Shown here: positions 8,991-17,582 of the stretch, piece after piece
How the letters are laid out: every line of letters starts with the position of its first letter
How positions within the stretch are numbered: position 1 is the first letter of the stretch
NCBI GenBank assembly: GCA_043787975.1
Contig: JAYVUK010000051.1
Coordinates: forward strand, 1-43,188
From: JAPLDA01 sp043787975
GTDB lineage: Bacteria; Bacteroidota; Bacteroidia; AKYH767-A; 2013-40CM-41-45
Length of the DNA stretch: 43,188 bases
Direction of reading: 5' to 3'
Notes under the pieces: generated by a model
What the model was told of the DNA's origin: nothing
Database searches by the model: none
The model's input: the letters and a program-made list of their open reading frames with translations, nothing else
Program-made: the position numbers and the translations under genes

Positions 8991-9034
8991 TACGGTTTAC
9001 AGTTTACGATAGTAGTCGTAAACTGTAAACCGTA
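8991..9034. repeat. perfect 19-bp hairpin between tRNA-Leu and tig
   Basis: The arms 8991-9009 and 9016-9034 are exact reverse complements with a 6-nt loop. They are made of GTTTACGGTTTACAG-type words. The related word recurs before rpsS and rplN. On the minus strand it lies between the tRNA 3-prime end and the tig start, with no T-run behind it, so it looks more like an RNA-processing or repeat element than a terminator. Confidence 0.93.
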
Positions 9035-9043
9035 GACTTTTTG

Positions 9044-9124
9044 TGCGGATGAAGGGACTCGAACCCCCACGCCTTTCGGCACCAGATCCTAAGTCTGGCG
9101 CGGCTGCCATTACGCCACATCCGC
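9044..9124 (-). tRNA. tRNA-Leu (anticodon TAG)
   Basis: On the minus strand the acceptor arms GCGGATG and CATCCGC pair fully with discriminator A. The anticodon stem CCAGA/TCTGG encloses the loop CTTAGGA, giving anticodon TAG. The long variable arm TGCCGAAAGGC is class II, as in leucine tRNAs. The T loop is TTCGAGT. The CCA end is not encoded. Confidence 0.96.
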
Positions 9125-9134
9125 AAACGGAGCG

Positions 9135-9142
9135 CGAAGATA
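9135..9142 (-). promoter_or_regulatory. candidate -7 box for tRNA-Leu
   Basis: Read on the minus strand this is TATCTTCG, one mismatch from TAnnTTTG, 10 nt upstream of the tRNA 5-prime end. No TTG lies at the expected -33 distance, so the support is weak. Confidence 0.3.
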
Positions 9143-9223
9143 AATAAATTTTGTTGCGGTGAAACAGAATAGCAATATGGAAATTTCGTTTATGTTGCAT
9201 CTCGGTTGTATCAGAAGCAGCGT

Positions 9224-9793
9224 ATGAAATTTCTCCGGTCCAGAAAAAATTTTCAAGAGGATGATGCTTCTGTTATTAATTCATACAAAAAGACATCGGA
9301 TTCTTTCTACCTCGGGATTCTTTTTGACCGTTACAGCCACCTGGTGTTTGCCGTTTCCATGAACTATTTTAAAAATGAAGAAGACAGCAAGGACGCTGTG
9401 ATTCATATTTTTGAGCGGCTTACCGGCGATCTTAAAAAATATGAAATCAGGAATTTCAGCCACTGGATTCACAGGGTGACGCGGAATTATTGCCTCCGGC
9501 AGTTGAATAAAAAACCATTTACGGTAAAACTGGAGGAAGAGATCAGTTATTTTGCAACGGAAGAAGATCCTCCGGAAACGTTCAGTACTCAGTATCTTTC
9601 GCATCTTGAGGAAGCGATGTCAACCTTGAACGAAGAACAGAAGAAGTGCGTGAAGCTGTTTTACATCGAAGAAAAAAGCTACAAGGAAATTGAAACGATG
9701 ACAGGTTATAATTTTGAAAAAGTGAAAAGCTACATTCAAAACGGAAAGCGCAACCTGAAAATATATTTGTTGAAGAAAAATGAACGGAGATAA
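9224..9793 (+). CDS. ECF-type RNA polymerase sigma factor (sigma-70 family)
   Basis: A small alternative sigma factor. Region 2 is visible as LFDRYSHLVFAVSMNYFKNEEDSKDAV with the helix to IFERL, and region 4 as LSHLEEAMSTLNEEQKKCVKLFYIEEKSYKEIETMTG, an HTH that reads the -35/-33 element. The linker is short, as in ECF factors. The ATG at 9224 (MKFLRSRK) is preferred, and an in-frame TTG at 9206 would add six residues. It overlaps the next gene by 14 nt, giving a translationally coupled sigma/anti-sigma pair. The signal it answers is not visible. Confidence 0.9.
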   Translation: MKFLRSRKNFQEDDASVINSYKKTSDSFYLGILFDRYSHLVFAVSMNYFKNEEDSKDAVIHIFERLTGDLKKYEIRNFSHWIHRVTRNYCLRQLNKKPFTVKLEEEISYFATEEDPPETFSTQYLSHLEEAMSTLNEEQKKCVKLFYIEEKSYKEIETMTGYNFEKVKSYIQNGKRNLKIYLLKKNERR

Positions 9794-10175
9794 AAGAGAT
9801 AAGGATATTTTCAACAGTTCACACCATCTGACACGTGAAGAACTCGTACGTTATTCCACGTACAGGTTGAATGAAAATGAGCAACATCAAATGGAAAAGC
9901 ATCTGGTGGATTGTGAATTTTGTTCGGAAGCTCTGAAAGGTATTTCAGAAATGAAGAACGCTTCTTCTCTTTATGAAATAAGCAGAGAATTACACCTTCG
10001 TGCACGGAGAAAGCATTTGCTGAAGAAAGGAATTTTTTCTCAGAATGAACTCATCGCTATTTTTGCTGTTGTATTTTTGATCCTGTTTTTAATTCTTATG
10101 AGTATTTTCTTTTTCCCGAAACAAAATACAAGAACAAGTCCTGAGGAGAAATCTAAGAGAGAAATAAGACAATAG
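9780..10175 (+). CDS. probable membrane anti-sigma factor with zinc-finger motif
   Basis: The 131-residue protein begins with a zf-HC2-like anti-sigma domain carrying H41, C45 and C48 (HLVDCEFC). A basic linker follows, then one transmembrane helix at about 91-112. Only about 19 residues remain outside the membrane, too few for a folded sensor domain. It overlaps the ECF sigma gene by 14 nt and is its likely partner. The short tail suggests that signal sensing depends on another protein or on the membrane segment. Membrane topology (cytosolic N-terminus) is inferred. Confidence 0.8.
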   Translation: MNGDKRDKDIFNSSHHLTREELVRYSTYRLNENEQHQMEKHLVDCEFCSEALKGISEMKNASSLYEISRELHLRARRKHLLKKGIFSQNELIAIFAVVFLILFLILMSIFFFPKQNTRTSPEEKSKREIRQ

Positions 10176-10211
10176 AATCCATCTCAAAATAAAATAGAAG
10201 AATAAAAATTG

Positions 10212-10273
10212 CCGCCAAGACGGAGAGACTCAAAAAAGGAAATATTCTTCTTAGCGCCTTTCTGTCTTGGCGG
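10212..10273. repeat. inverted repeat between convergent genes, possible bidirectional terminator
   Basis: CCGCCAAGAC (10212-10221) pairs with GTCTTGGCGG (10264-10273), and the inner bases partly extend the stem. The words resemble intergenic CTTGGCGG filler. It lies in the 132-nt gap between the anti-sigma gene and the oppositely oriented T9SS cargo gene. Confidence 0.75.
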
Positions 10274-10307
10274 TGAAAAAATATTTTTGAAATAATTTCT
10301 GGAAATT

Positions 10308-12896
10308 TTATTGGGTTAGCTTAACAAAGCGCAAATTGAAAACAGAAGAATCCGATTCGATTCTGAGAATGTAAACTCCATTATTCAAATCACTGCAATC
10401 AAAATAGGAAGGCAATTTACTTAATGAGGATTTGCGAATTATTTTTCCCTGGACATCAATCATTGAAAAAGTGAAATTTTTCCCTGTTAAGTTTTTTCCA
10501 TCCGACAAATACAATTTATCAGAAACAGGATTCGGATAAACAGTAACTAACTTATTTTCTGATTGCGATTGAATTGAATTCGGGATTTCATAAAGCGTAT
10601 TAAAAACTTCGTTTGTAATTACAGGTTGATTGAAATCAAAATAGATCGCTGCTGTGTTTGAAACTACAACAGGTAAACTCAGGTTGTTTTTTGGACGAAC
10701 TGAATACTTAAAAAATCCCTGGCTCCCGGCGAAATCCGAACCGCTGTCAGGAAGGTGAATGTTTTCAAAAAGTACTTTTAGGATTCTTCCGGTAATGTTT
10801 ACTTCAGCCGGATGACTGTATGATATAATCCTAAAAGAATTCAGGTCAAGATCAGGGCTTAATGTATCGATCAACTGAATGCGATGGGCCGTCGTATTTC
10901 CCGTATTTTGAAAACGAATAGTGTAAGTTAATTCATTCGCTGAGGTTAAATGAACAGGGCCGATTCCTTCAGGTCTGACCTGTTTATCATTCGGATCAAA
11001 TGAACATGAAACAAAACTGTAATCATCTTTTGAGCAAAGCACCAAACCGGATAGTGCGTCTTTTACTTCTAAATGAAAAGACATCGTGTCATTGATATAT
11101 GCAGCTCCTGGCATTGACAGAATTGCTGTCGTTTGAAATGACTGAAATGGAAACAAGGTAACAGGTTGCCATGTTACTGTATTGCCATTCTGCAAGGCAA
11201 TTGTATCGGTGCTTGATACAAATGTTGTCAAGGTATCAAAAGTGAATGAAGCAACTAAATGCTCCGGTACAGAACTTTGGTTGTAGAAACTTATCCAATA
11301 AACATTGTTTGAGTCGCATTGCATATCTGCGGAAGTAAAATCACAATGTATATCGTGAGCAATTGGATTTCCGGTAAGCCCGAAATTATAACAGCACGGA
11401 TCCGAAATTCCGGGAGTTATATGATAAGCAAGAGAATCAGTTGTAATTGTTCCTCCGGTAAAATTATCATATTGGAAAATCCGTGGAGAAGAAGCATCAA
11501 TTGTAATTTCATAATTGCCTAAGCTGTTTGAAAAATAATATGAGCTATCAGGTAAAACCTTTAACCGCTGCATGGCTATTCCATATTCAGTCAAGCTGTC
11601 GTAAACAGTATTTGCATTGAGATCTTCAAAAAAATTTCCTCTGTAAGCATAACCGTCAAATGAAAATTTTGCGATGTGAAAAGTGTTGTCACTTGTAGGG
11701 CATCCTTCATTAAGAGCCACATATACATATCTTTTATTATTTGATTCAAAGAATGCATGGGTCATTGGGCCGATATCAAAATTGCATCCGGAATTTAGAA
11801 GAAATTCCCCTTGTGAAAATATATTTCCACTCTGATCGACACGTAAAATTCCCGCATATTCATTATGGCTAATCATATTGGTATAAGCATACGGAATATA
11901 TAATTCATTATTAATGAAATATGGATGCCTTTTATTAAATCCGCTTGTATACAGATCGGAATTGGGAAGATAGAATGTTTGATTGAAAACCAAAACATGA
12001 GATGAATTATATTTTTTAAATTCAATTTCTCCTGCATTATATTGCTCAGAAGAAAACCACCAATTATTTAGTGGGTCTTTCCCTGCAAGGGAATTATAGT
12101 CATTCGTAAATGAATTGCTCAACAGAATATTTCCAGAAAAATCTCTGACTTCATAAGCATGATAGCTATCAAAATACAATTCATTATTTTCTATTCCTAA
12201 TAAGCGTGGGCAAGTAGTACATGGGATACTAAATAAATTAGACTCGTTTCCAGAAGAATCGATTTTATTTAGATAAACCGTTGAACTATCAAAATCGTAC
12301 TCACTAACAAAAAGTTCGTTATTTAGTAAAACAGCTCCGTTATTATTTCCCCCAGTATGTTGGATGACATGATTCCATATTAACTCACCATTGGAATTCA
12401 TTTTTCTGAAACTCAGACCATTCGAATACTCTAAAGCATAAATAGTATTATTCGAATCAATAATTAAAGCATGATATTCCTCTGGAAATGTGTCCTGCCA
12501 AATGACGTTTCCGTCAAGGTCCATTTTATAAAGCCAGGTTAAGTTTTGGTTGACGTGACACATTAACGCAACCAAATTTCCATCGTAGTCAATTTGTAAA
12601 TCTTCCGGATGGAAGGATAGATTAAAGGTTGTAATATTAAAAACATATTCAGGGAAGTTTTTTTTCCAAACGGAAACACCTTGCGGATCGTACTTTTCAA
12701 TACGTGAATATAGTATGCTATGCCCATTTTGAGTAGTAGATAAATCTCTGAGAGTGTAAAAATTACCTAATGAATCAACAGCAGAATTACGAATGCTGTT
12801 CATTAAGCTATCATCAGACCTTATCCACTCTTTTAAAAACTGTGAATGAGCAGAGAAATTTATTAGAAGAAAAATAATTGTAAAGATTTTTTTCAA
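10308..12896 (-). CDS. secreted protein with T9SS type A C-terminal sorting domain
   Basis: A large extracellular or surface protein (about 862 residues). It starts with a signal peptide (KKIFTIIFLLINFSAHS). The first half has repeated propeller-like motifs with DxDGN (IDYDGNLVAL, MDLDGNVIW) and no recognised enzyme motif. A DUF11/DUF7619-like segment follows (LTYTIRFQNTGNTTAHRIQL to IYFDFNQPVITN). The last 80 or so residues are a type A sorting domain starting VYPNPVSDKLYL. Such domains direct T9SS export and removal of the tail. There is no ATG near the start: TTG at 12896 gives a normal signal peptide, TTG at 12926 adds ten residues. A GATATTTG box at 12939-12932 on the minus strand would place the transcript start near 12925 and favours the shorter form. 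Confidence 0.88.
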   Translation of the reverse strand: MKKIFTIIFLLINFSAHSQFLKEWIRSDDSLMNSIRNSAVDSLGNFYTLRDLSTTQNGHSILYSRIEKYDPQGVSVWKKNFPEYVFNITTFNLSFHPEDLQIDYDGNLVALMCHVNQNLTWLYKMDLDGNVIWQDTFPEEYHALIIDSNNTIYALEYSNGLSFRKMNSNGELIWNHVIQHTGGNNNGAVLLNNELFVSEYDFDSSTVYLNKIDSSGNESNLFSIPCTTCPRLLGIENNELYFDSYHAYEVRDFSGNILLSNSFTNDYNSLAGKDPLNNWWFSSEQYNAGEIEFKKYNSSHVLVFNQTFYLPNSDLYTSGFNKRHPYFINNELYIPYAYTNMISHNEYAGILRVDQSGNIFSQGEFLLNSGCNFDIGPMTHAFFESNNKRYVYVALNEGCPTSDNTFHIAKFSFDGYAYRGNFFEDLNANTVYDSLTEYGIAMQRLKVLPDSSYYFSNSLGNYEITIDASSPRIFQYDNFTGGTITTDSLAYHITPGISDPCCYNFGLTGNPIAHDIHCDFTSADMQCDSNNVYWISFYNQSSVPEHLVASFTFDTLTTFVSSTDTIALQNGNTVTWQPVTLFPFQSFQTTAILSMPGAAYINDTMSFHLEVKDALSGLVLCSKDDYSFVSCSFDPNDKQVRPEGIGPVHLTSANELTYTIRFQNTGNTTAHRIQLIDTLSPDLDLNSFRIISYSHPAEVNITGRILKVLFENIHLPDSGSDFAGSQGFFKYSVRPKNNLSLPVVVSNTAAIYFDFNQPVITNEVFNTLYEIPNSIQSQSENKLVTVYPNPVSDKLYLSDGKNLTGKNFTFSMIDVQGKIIRKSSLSKLPSYFDCSDLNNGVYILRIESDSSVFNLRFVKLTQ

Positions 12897-13033
12897 AGTG
12901 AATATGTTAAGCAAAGTGTATCTCAAAGAAACAAATATCTTTTAGTTAAAGCAAATTTTGGATCGAAGAATCACCATTATAAATCTTTTTTTGTTTCGAA
13001 TTTTAGGAATACCTGACTGCGAAAATATTTTCC

Positions 13034-13041
13034 TATTTTTG
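13034..13041 (+). promoter_or_regulatory. candidate -7 box for the toxin-antitoxin pair
   Basis: TATTTTTG matches TAnnTTTG exactly, 21 nt before the antitoxin ATG. No TTG is seen at the right -33 distance. It sits in the 166-nt divergent region shared with the T9SS cargo gene. Confidence 0.45.
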
Positions 13042-13062
13042 CAATCCATTAGGTTCAACACC

Positions 13063-13269
13063 ATGAAAGTAATCGTAGACATTAAGGATAGCAAAGCTGA
13101 ATTTTTTATGGAACTGCTGAAAAGCTTTTCCTTTGTGAAAGCAAGCCCGATCACGCCTTACAAAGCAGAGATTCTGGAGGAATTAAAAGAAGCTGTTGAA
13201 AATCTGAACCTCGTTAAAAAAGGTAAGTTGAAAGCACGTCCTGCCAAAGATTTACTGAATGAGCTATAA
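13063..13269 (+). CDS. antitoxin of a type II toxin-antitoxin system (DUF2683-like)
   Basis: A 68-residue protein starting at ATG 13063 (MKVIVDIKDSKAEFF). The longer open frame upstream has no support and would run through the candidate promoter box. The N-terminal strand resembles the small Bacteroidota antitoxins that precede RelE-like toxins, and the Lys-rich C-terminal half ending in KDLLNEL probably wraps the toxin. It overlaps the toxin gene by 11 nt, the usual coupling for such pairs. Neutralisation of the neighbouring toxin and autoregulation are inferred from context. Confidence 0.8.
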   Translation: MKVIVDIKDSKAEFFMELLKSFSFVKASPITPYKAEILEELKEAVENLNLVKKGKLKARPAKDLLNEL

Positions 13270-13585
13270 TGTTTTTTCAATTCCTCCTTTTGATAAACAG
13301 CTTAAAAAATTAGCTAAAAAATATCCGTCACTAAAAAAGGAATTTGGTCAACTGATAGCAAGTTTGGAATCTTCTCCTAAACAAGGTTCTCCATTAGGAA
13401 ACAATTGTTACAAGATCAGATTGTTAATAACATCAAAAGGAAAAGGCAAATCCGGTGGAGCGAGAATTATTTCAAATGTTCAGGTTTTGCAGTCTTCGGT
13501 TTATCTGCTCTCCATTTATGACAAATCTGACAAAGAGAATATTTCGGATAAGGAACTTTTAGCGTTGTTGCGTTTTATTCAATAA
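13259..13585 (+). CDS. RelE/ParE-family toxin
   Basis: The 108-residue protein has the RelE/ParE fold pattern: an N-terminal helical hairpin (FDKQLKKLAKKYPSLKKEFGQLIASL), then strands NCYKIRLLI, GARIISNV and VYLLSIYDK, with the GKGKSGGARI loop common in Bacteroidota members. Homologues cut mRNA on the ribosome or block gyrase. The sequence alone does not decide which. The start ATG overlaps the antitoxin stop region. No mobile element is visible nearby. Confidence 0.85.
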   Translation: MSYNVFSIPPFDKQLKKLAKKYPSLKKEFGQLIASLESSPKQGSPLGNNCYKIRLLITSKGKGKSGGARIISNVQVLQSSVYLLSIYDKSDKENISDKELLALLRFIQ

Positions 13586-13636
13586 TATTTTTTTGTGTTG
13601 CAGATTCTTTTTTTAAATTAACTCATAAAGAACAGA

Positions 13637-14530
13637 ATGCTCACCATCAATCCCAAAGAAATAAAGACAGGTTTGTTCCACAGTTATATGTTGTCGGCTA
13701 TTGCTCCTCGGCCAATAGCTTTTGCAAGTACGATTGATAAAGACGGGAATCCGAATCTTTCTCCGTTTAGTTTTTTCAATGCGTTTGGAAGTCATCCTCC
13801 GATTGTGGTTTTTTCTCCGGCACGCAGAGTTCGCGACAATACGATTAAACACACATTGGAAAATGTTCAGGAGATAAAAGAAGTGGTGATCAACGTGGTC
13901 AATTATGCGATGGTTCACCAGGCTTCACTTGCCAGCACGGAATATCCGAAAGGTGTCAATGAATTTGTAAAGTCAGGCTTTACGCCGATTGAATCGGTGA
14001 TGGTGAAACCGTTTCGTGTAAAGGAATCTCCGGTGCAAATGGAATGCAAAGTGTTGAATGTAATTGAAACCGGTCATGAAGGCGGGGCAGCGAACCTGGT
14101 GATCTGTGAAATTGTCTTGATGCATGTGAGTGAAGAGGTGTTGACGGAAGATCAAAAAATTGATCCGAATAAAATTGATCTCGTTGCGCGAATGGGTTTT
14201 GATTGGTATTGCCGTGCTTCAGGAGATGCATTGTTTGAAGTGGCTAAACCGAATTCAAAACATGGGATTGGAATTGATCAGATTCCTGTGCGAATCAAGC
14301 TCTCGAAAGTTCTCACAGGAAACAATCTTGGTCAACTTGGCAACGTGGATGAGTTACCGACGGATGAAGAGATGAATGAATACAGGAAGTCAGCAGAGAT
14401 AAAAAACGTAACAGATCGTTTCGGAAAAAACTCCGAAGAGTTAGAATTGCATTTGCATCAGCGTGCTAAAGTATTGCTTGAAAAAGGAGAAGTACATGAA
14501 GCATGGAAAGTTTTGTTGAGCATTTCCTGA
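13637..14530 (+). CDS. flavin reductase-like FMN-binding protein
   Basis: The first 200 residues form a flavin reductase-like split-barrel domain: APRPIAFASTIDKDGNPNLSPFSFFNAFGSHPPIVVFSPARR is the typical FMN-binding stretch (about 23-64). Family members bind FMN and reduce flavins or act as flavoredoxins. The natural substrate here is unknown. About 70 extra C-terminal residues are charged and helical (ELELHLHQRAKVLLEKGEVHEAWKVL). The stop codon abuts the stop of the convergent membrane-protein gene with no base between. Confidence 0.85.
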   Translation: MLTINPKEIKTGLFHSYMLSAIAPRPIAFASTIDKDGNPNLSPFSFFNAFGSHPPIVVFSPARRVRDNTIKHTLENVQEIKEVVINVVNYAMVHQASLASTEYPKGVNEFVKSGFTPIESVMVKPFRVKESPVQMECKVLNVIETGHEGGAANLVICEIVLMHVSEEVLTEDQKIDPNKIDLVARMGFDWYCRASGDALFEVAKPNSKHGIGIDQIPVRIKLSKVLTGNNLGQLGNVDELPTDEEMNEYRKSAEIKNVTDRFGKNSEELELHLHQRAKVLLEKGEVHEAWKVLLSIS

Positions 14531-16330
14531 TTATCGCTGTTGTATGTATGATGAGTCAGCATGAATGAATTCAACTTTCAGGTCATCAATGTACGCCACA
14601 TCATTCCCTTCTACTCGCTTGAAATAAATTGAAATGCTGTCGCCGGGAAGTGCTTCTTGCGGAACTTCCAATCCGCTTTGAAATTTTGTCCATTCATTTC
14701 TGTGTGTAAAATATTTTGTCCAGTATGGATTACTGCTCACTACTTTTCCGTTCCGAATAAAATCAATGACGAGTAATTCATTTCCGTCATCAGAAGTTCG
14801 CTTGATCATGGCTGTGCAACGGATGATGGAATAAAATCCCGGAACCATATAAGCGGGAAGTTTGAAAAATTTCTTTTCGTTTATCGGTTGCATTACACTA
14901 ACGAATGAAGCGCCTTTACCTGAATAAAAAACATTACCTGTTCTGGTTGAATCGATGTAATCATCAAAAGAAAAAAAATGTTCTTCTTTATTTTGAATAC
15001 ATGCCGGCGGAATCGGGTATTGTGCAACGGGATGGATCTCAAAAAAGTTTTCAAAATAATTTTCAGCTTGTTCATTTTCATTCGCAATGATGGCATACTT
15101 GTATTGATGCGTTTGCAACAAACTCAATGGAATGACAACAAGCGCCACCGATTGCGAAACCAATTTTAATCTTCGTTGATAAAAATAATTTAAGAAGATC
15201 GCAGCTTGTAAAGCGATGATGCAGTAATAATCTATAAAGGGACGCTGACCGTATGAAGTAGCTCCATACGTCCAGCACCACCAGCAACTTGAAACATAAA
15301 TAACCGGAGCCCAAAAAATAAACAGGTTAATTTTGTCTGAATTTCTTTTAAAGAAAAATATTCCTGCTAAAGCGATGGCAACAAAAGGTGAATAAACAAG
15401 CCAGCCTTGTCTGAAGCTAAACAACACAGCCAACACATGTGGTTTGTTGAAATAGTAATGTTCACCGTGGTATGGATTCAAAAATAATTTTCCGGTCTGG
15501 ATGTACCATACATAACTGACACGCGCGATCAATAAAAATCCAATCAGCATTCCGATTGCACTTGAAATGGTGAACAAATTATTCTTCAGGATGGATGAAA
15601 AGCTTTTTTTTGTGAAACCGAAAAATGGAAGCAACAACAGGATGGCAATATTCTGCGGCCGCAGTGTCATTGTAAAGGCAAGCAAGATAAATGACCACAT
15701 CAGTGCTTGATTTTTTTTATCGTACTCATCATTCACAAGTCGGATGATGAACCAGAAAAAAGCGGCGATTAGAAAAAAAGAATAGCAATGCGTTTGTGAC
15801 GACCACGTGGATGCATACAAGAGCATGTTTGTCCCGAATAGCAAAATACTCAATGTAAATACCTGGATGACCGGTGGAATTTTAAAATGAGTTAGGGTTT
15901 TTTTCGTGAACTTCAAGCCTAGCCACGTATAAAAAATTCCCGCCATACCGATTCCATATTGATACATATCGGAGAATCCGTCAGCCGGAAGATGCAGGAG
16001 TAAGGCAAGCAAATGAGCGATCAGAAAAAAGGGAAGCCAAAGAATAGCTACTCCGGGATAATATTTATTTACACTAACTCCATCAAACGTCCTGATAAAA
16101 TTTCCGGTAGGCGGATTGTATCCCGGGTTGTAATATTTCGGATACACTTCATTGAAAAACTGAAACGTATAATCATGGTAAATAAAAGTAGCAGGAAGAT
16201 AAACATAGTAACCAAGCCCTTCAGCCATGATTACCTTATCATATTTGTTGGAAAAATCTTTTGTGTAGAAAAAATATCCTGTTAAAAGAACGATCAGAAT
16301 TCCGCAGATATATTTATAGACAATACTCAC
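14531..16330 (-). CDS. polytopic membrane protein, glycosyltransferase GT-C-like
   Basis: About 600 residues with an N-terminal membrane helix, an extended loop (FFNEVYPKYYNPGYNPPTG) and then roughly ten further hydrophobic helices to residue about 410, the layout of GT-C lipid-linked sugar transferases. The last 180 residues are soluble and end in a beta-rich, carbohydrate-binding-like stretch (GDSISIYFKRVEGNDVAYIDDLKVEFI). No DxD motif can be assigned with confidence. There is no ATG at the start: GTG at 16330 (MSIVYKYICG) is preferred, TTG at 16339 is possible. It follows the Omp28-like gene by about 50 nt on the same strand. A role in surface glycan assembly is an inference. Confidence 0.65.
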   Translation of the reverse strand: MSIVYKYICGILIVLLTGYFFYTKDFSNKYDKVIMAEGLGYYVYLPATFIYHDYTFQFFNEVYPKYYNPGYNPPTGNFIRTFDGVSVNKYYPGVAILWLPFFLIAHLLALLLHLPADGFSDMYQYGIGMAGIFYTWLGLKFTKKTLTHFKIPPVIQVFTLSILLFGTNMLLYASTWSSQTHCYSFFLIAAFFWFIIRLVNDEYDKKNQALMWSFILLAFTMTLRPQNIAILLLLPFFGFTKKSFSSILKNNLFTISSAIGMLIGFLLIARVSYVWYIQTGKLFLNPYHGEHYYFNKPHVLAVLFSFRQGWLVYSPFVAIALAGIFFFKRNSDKINLFIFWAPVIYVSSCWWCWTYGATSYGQRPFIDYYCIIALQAAIFLNYFYQRRLKLVSQSVALVVIPLSLLQTHQYKYAIIANENEQAENYFENFFEIHPVAQYPIPPACIQNKEEHFFSFDDYIDSTRTGNVFYSGKGASFVSVMQPINEKKFFKLPAYMVPGFYSIIRCTAMIKRTSDDGNELLVIDFIRNGKVVSSNPYWTKYFTHRNEWTKFQSGLEVPQEALPGDSISIYFKRVEGNDVAYIDDLKVEFIHADSSYIQQR

Positions 16331-16379
16331 TCGCTGCAAGTTGGATTTATTTTCTAACTATTCTGTATACTGATATTGC

Positions 16380-17189
16380 CTACTTCCTGCTGCCGCTGCT
16401 TTCGTTCACAACCGTGGCTCCCAGCACTTCTTTCGAAACGATGTCTTGTACAAAAACAATAAACTGCACTTCTTTAAAATTTATTTCCTTGTCGTCATTC
16501 GTATAAGAAATGGTTGACTTGTTCACTTTGCCAACGGTCTGTGAGCTCATGACGATTCCATTGGTATCAGGCAGCATCGCTCTCATGATATGATTAAACG
16601 TATTGAGACCGTTTGAGGTGGTTGAATGATATCGCTCTTTGTAGTCAATGTTGTTTTCTGTTACTACTACAAAAAGTCGTAAGTCTTTGGAAGGGTTGTC
16701 CTTTAATGCAGTAACCTTCAATTTTAATTCTGCCTTTTTCAAACTATTTTTTTCTGAACGAATACATTTCACATCCAAATTGAATTGGGCCGGTTGCTCA
16801 TACATCGTTTGGATGACAGGAGCTTTCACAAAATACAAATGAGCGCTTGTCTCACTTGCTTTTTTGCCATTCACCATGGCAGACGGAAAGCCATCTTTGA
16901 TTTTATAATATGCGTATCGCTGATCTCCTGTTCTGTTGTAGGTTAAAAAAGGATCCTGCGAATAGAAACAATGGTAACTGATCACGGCAACTTTGGCTGC
17001 ATTGGTATCAGTAAGCGCTTTGAAAGAAGAATCGTATTCGGCGCAGGCACCGCAACCGGTTTCAGAAAATACCTCTATCAGGACAACATTGCCTGTTTGA
17101 GCAAATGAGGTGGAAGATGAAATGAATAAAATGACTCCGGCTGTCATTTTTAAAAAATAAATTGCTGATGTCTTAATCAATGAATTCAT
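16380..17189 (-). CDS. Omp28-related outer membrane protein, thioredoxin-like fold
   Basis: The exported 269-residue protein has a signal peptide ending SSSTSFAQ. A thioredoxin-like segment follows with a CxxC-type motif CGAC in FSETGCGACAEYDSSF, and then a beta-rich C-terminal half typical of Omp28-related proteins. Family members are envelope proteins of poorly known role. The CGAC motif suggests thiol chemistry, but this is not shown. ATG at 17189 is chosen. An upstream TTG (17198) overlaps the candidate promoter box. It is the first gene of a likely two-gene minus-strand unit with the GT-C-like gene. Confidence 0.82.
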   Translation of the reverse strand: MNSLIKTSAIYFLKMTAGVILFISSSTSFAQTGNVVLIEVFSETGCGACAEYDSSFKALTDTNAAKVAVISYHCFYSQDPFLTYNRTGDQRYAYYKIKDGFPSAMVNGKKASETSAHLYFVKAPVIQTMYEQPAQFNLDVKCIRSEKNSLKKAELKLKVTALKDNPSKDLRLFVVVTENNIDYKERYHSTTSNGLNTFNHIMRAMLPDTNGIVMSSQTVGKVNKSTISYTNDDKEINFKEVQFIVFVQDIVSKEVLGATVVNESSGSRK

Positions 17190-17195
17190 AGCAGG

Positions 17196-17203
17196 CAAAA
17201 GTA
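17196..17203 (-). promoter_or_regulatory. candidate -7 box for the Omp28-like gene
   Basis: On the minus strand this reads TACTTTTG, an exact TAnnTTTG match, with TTG 16 nt further upstream (17222-17220). It would start transcription almost at the ATG (17189), giving a very short leader. Confidence 0.45.
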
Positions 17204-17487
17204 TAAAAGGAATTTAGTTCAAGAGCGAAATAGGTCCGGACTTAAATGAAAGTCCTTTTCACCTGGAAATATGGACTCTGAAAGGTGTTTTTTTGTAAAC
17301 ATTCGGTCTTTTATTATTCTTTCCTTCATTTATATAAACAGCTCAGTCTATTTTTACAAAGAGAATCATTCCGATTTTGGAAAAAAATTCTTGCGATTTA
17401 GGAGCACTTTCTCATCTCAATTTTGCGGTGACTTTTCAGAGGAGGAATAATAAATACGATCATGTTCAAAAAATTTTATCAACAAAC

Positions 17488-17517
17488 TTGGTAAATAAGA
17501 AAAATGATTTACCTTTG
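17488..17517 (+). promoter_or_regulatory. promoter of the str-S10-spc-alpha supercluster
   Basis: TTG at 17488-17490, a 19-nt spacer and TACCTTTG at 17510-17517 match the Bacteroidota consensus TTG-N17-23-TAnnTTTG fully. The start of rpsL is 66 nt downstream. The leader begins with a small hairpin, CCCTAAAAATAGGG (17522-17535). The rest of the 393-nt gap (17190-17582) is AT-rich with no gene visible. No other box of this quality was noticed within the supercluster. Confidence 0.8.
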
Positions 17518-17582
17518 CGTTCCCTAAAAATAGGGCAAAATCGCATAAAATATTGACCGTAAACTAATTCAAAGACAATAGG

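Noticed and set aside
12942..13154. A 70-residue minus-strand open frame opposite the antitoxin
   Set aside because: It is antisense to the antitoxin gene and its promoter region, without recognisable features.
10308..17189. Defence island or prophage in the accessory segment
   Set aside because: Only one toxin-antitoxin pair is present. No integrase, transposase, nuclease system or phage structural gene was found.
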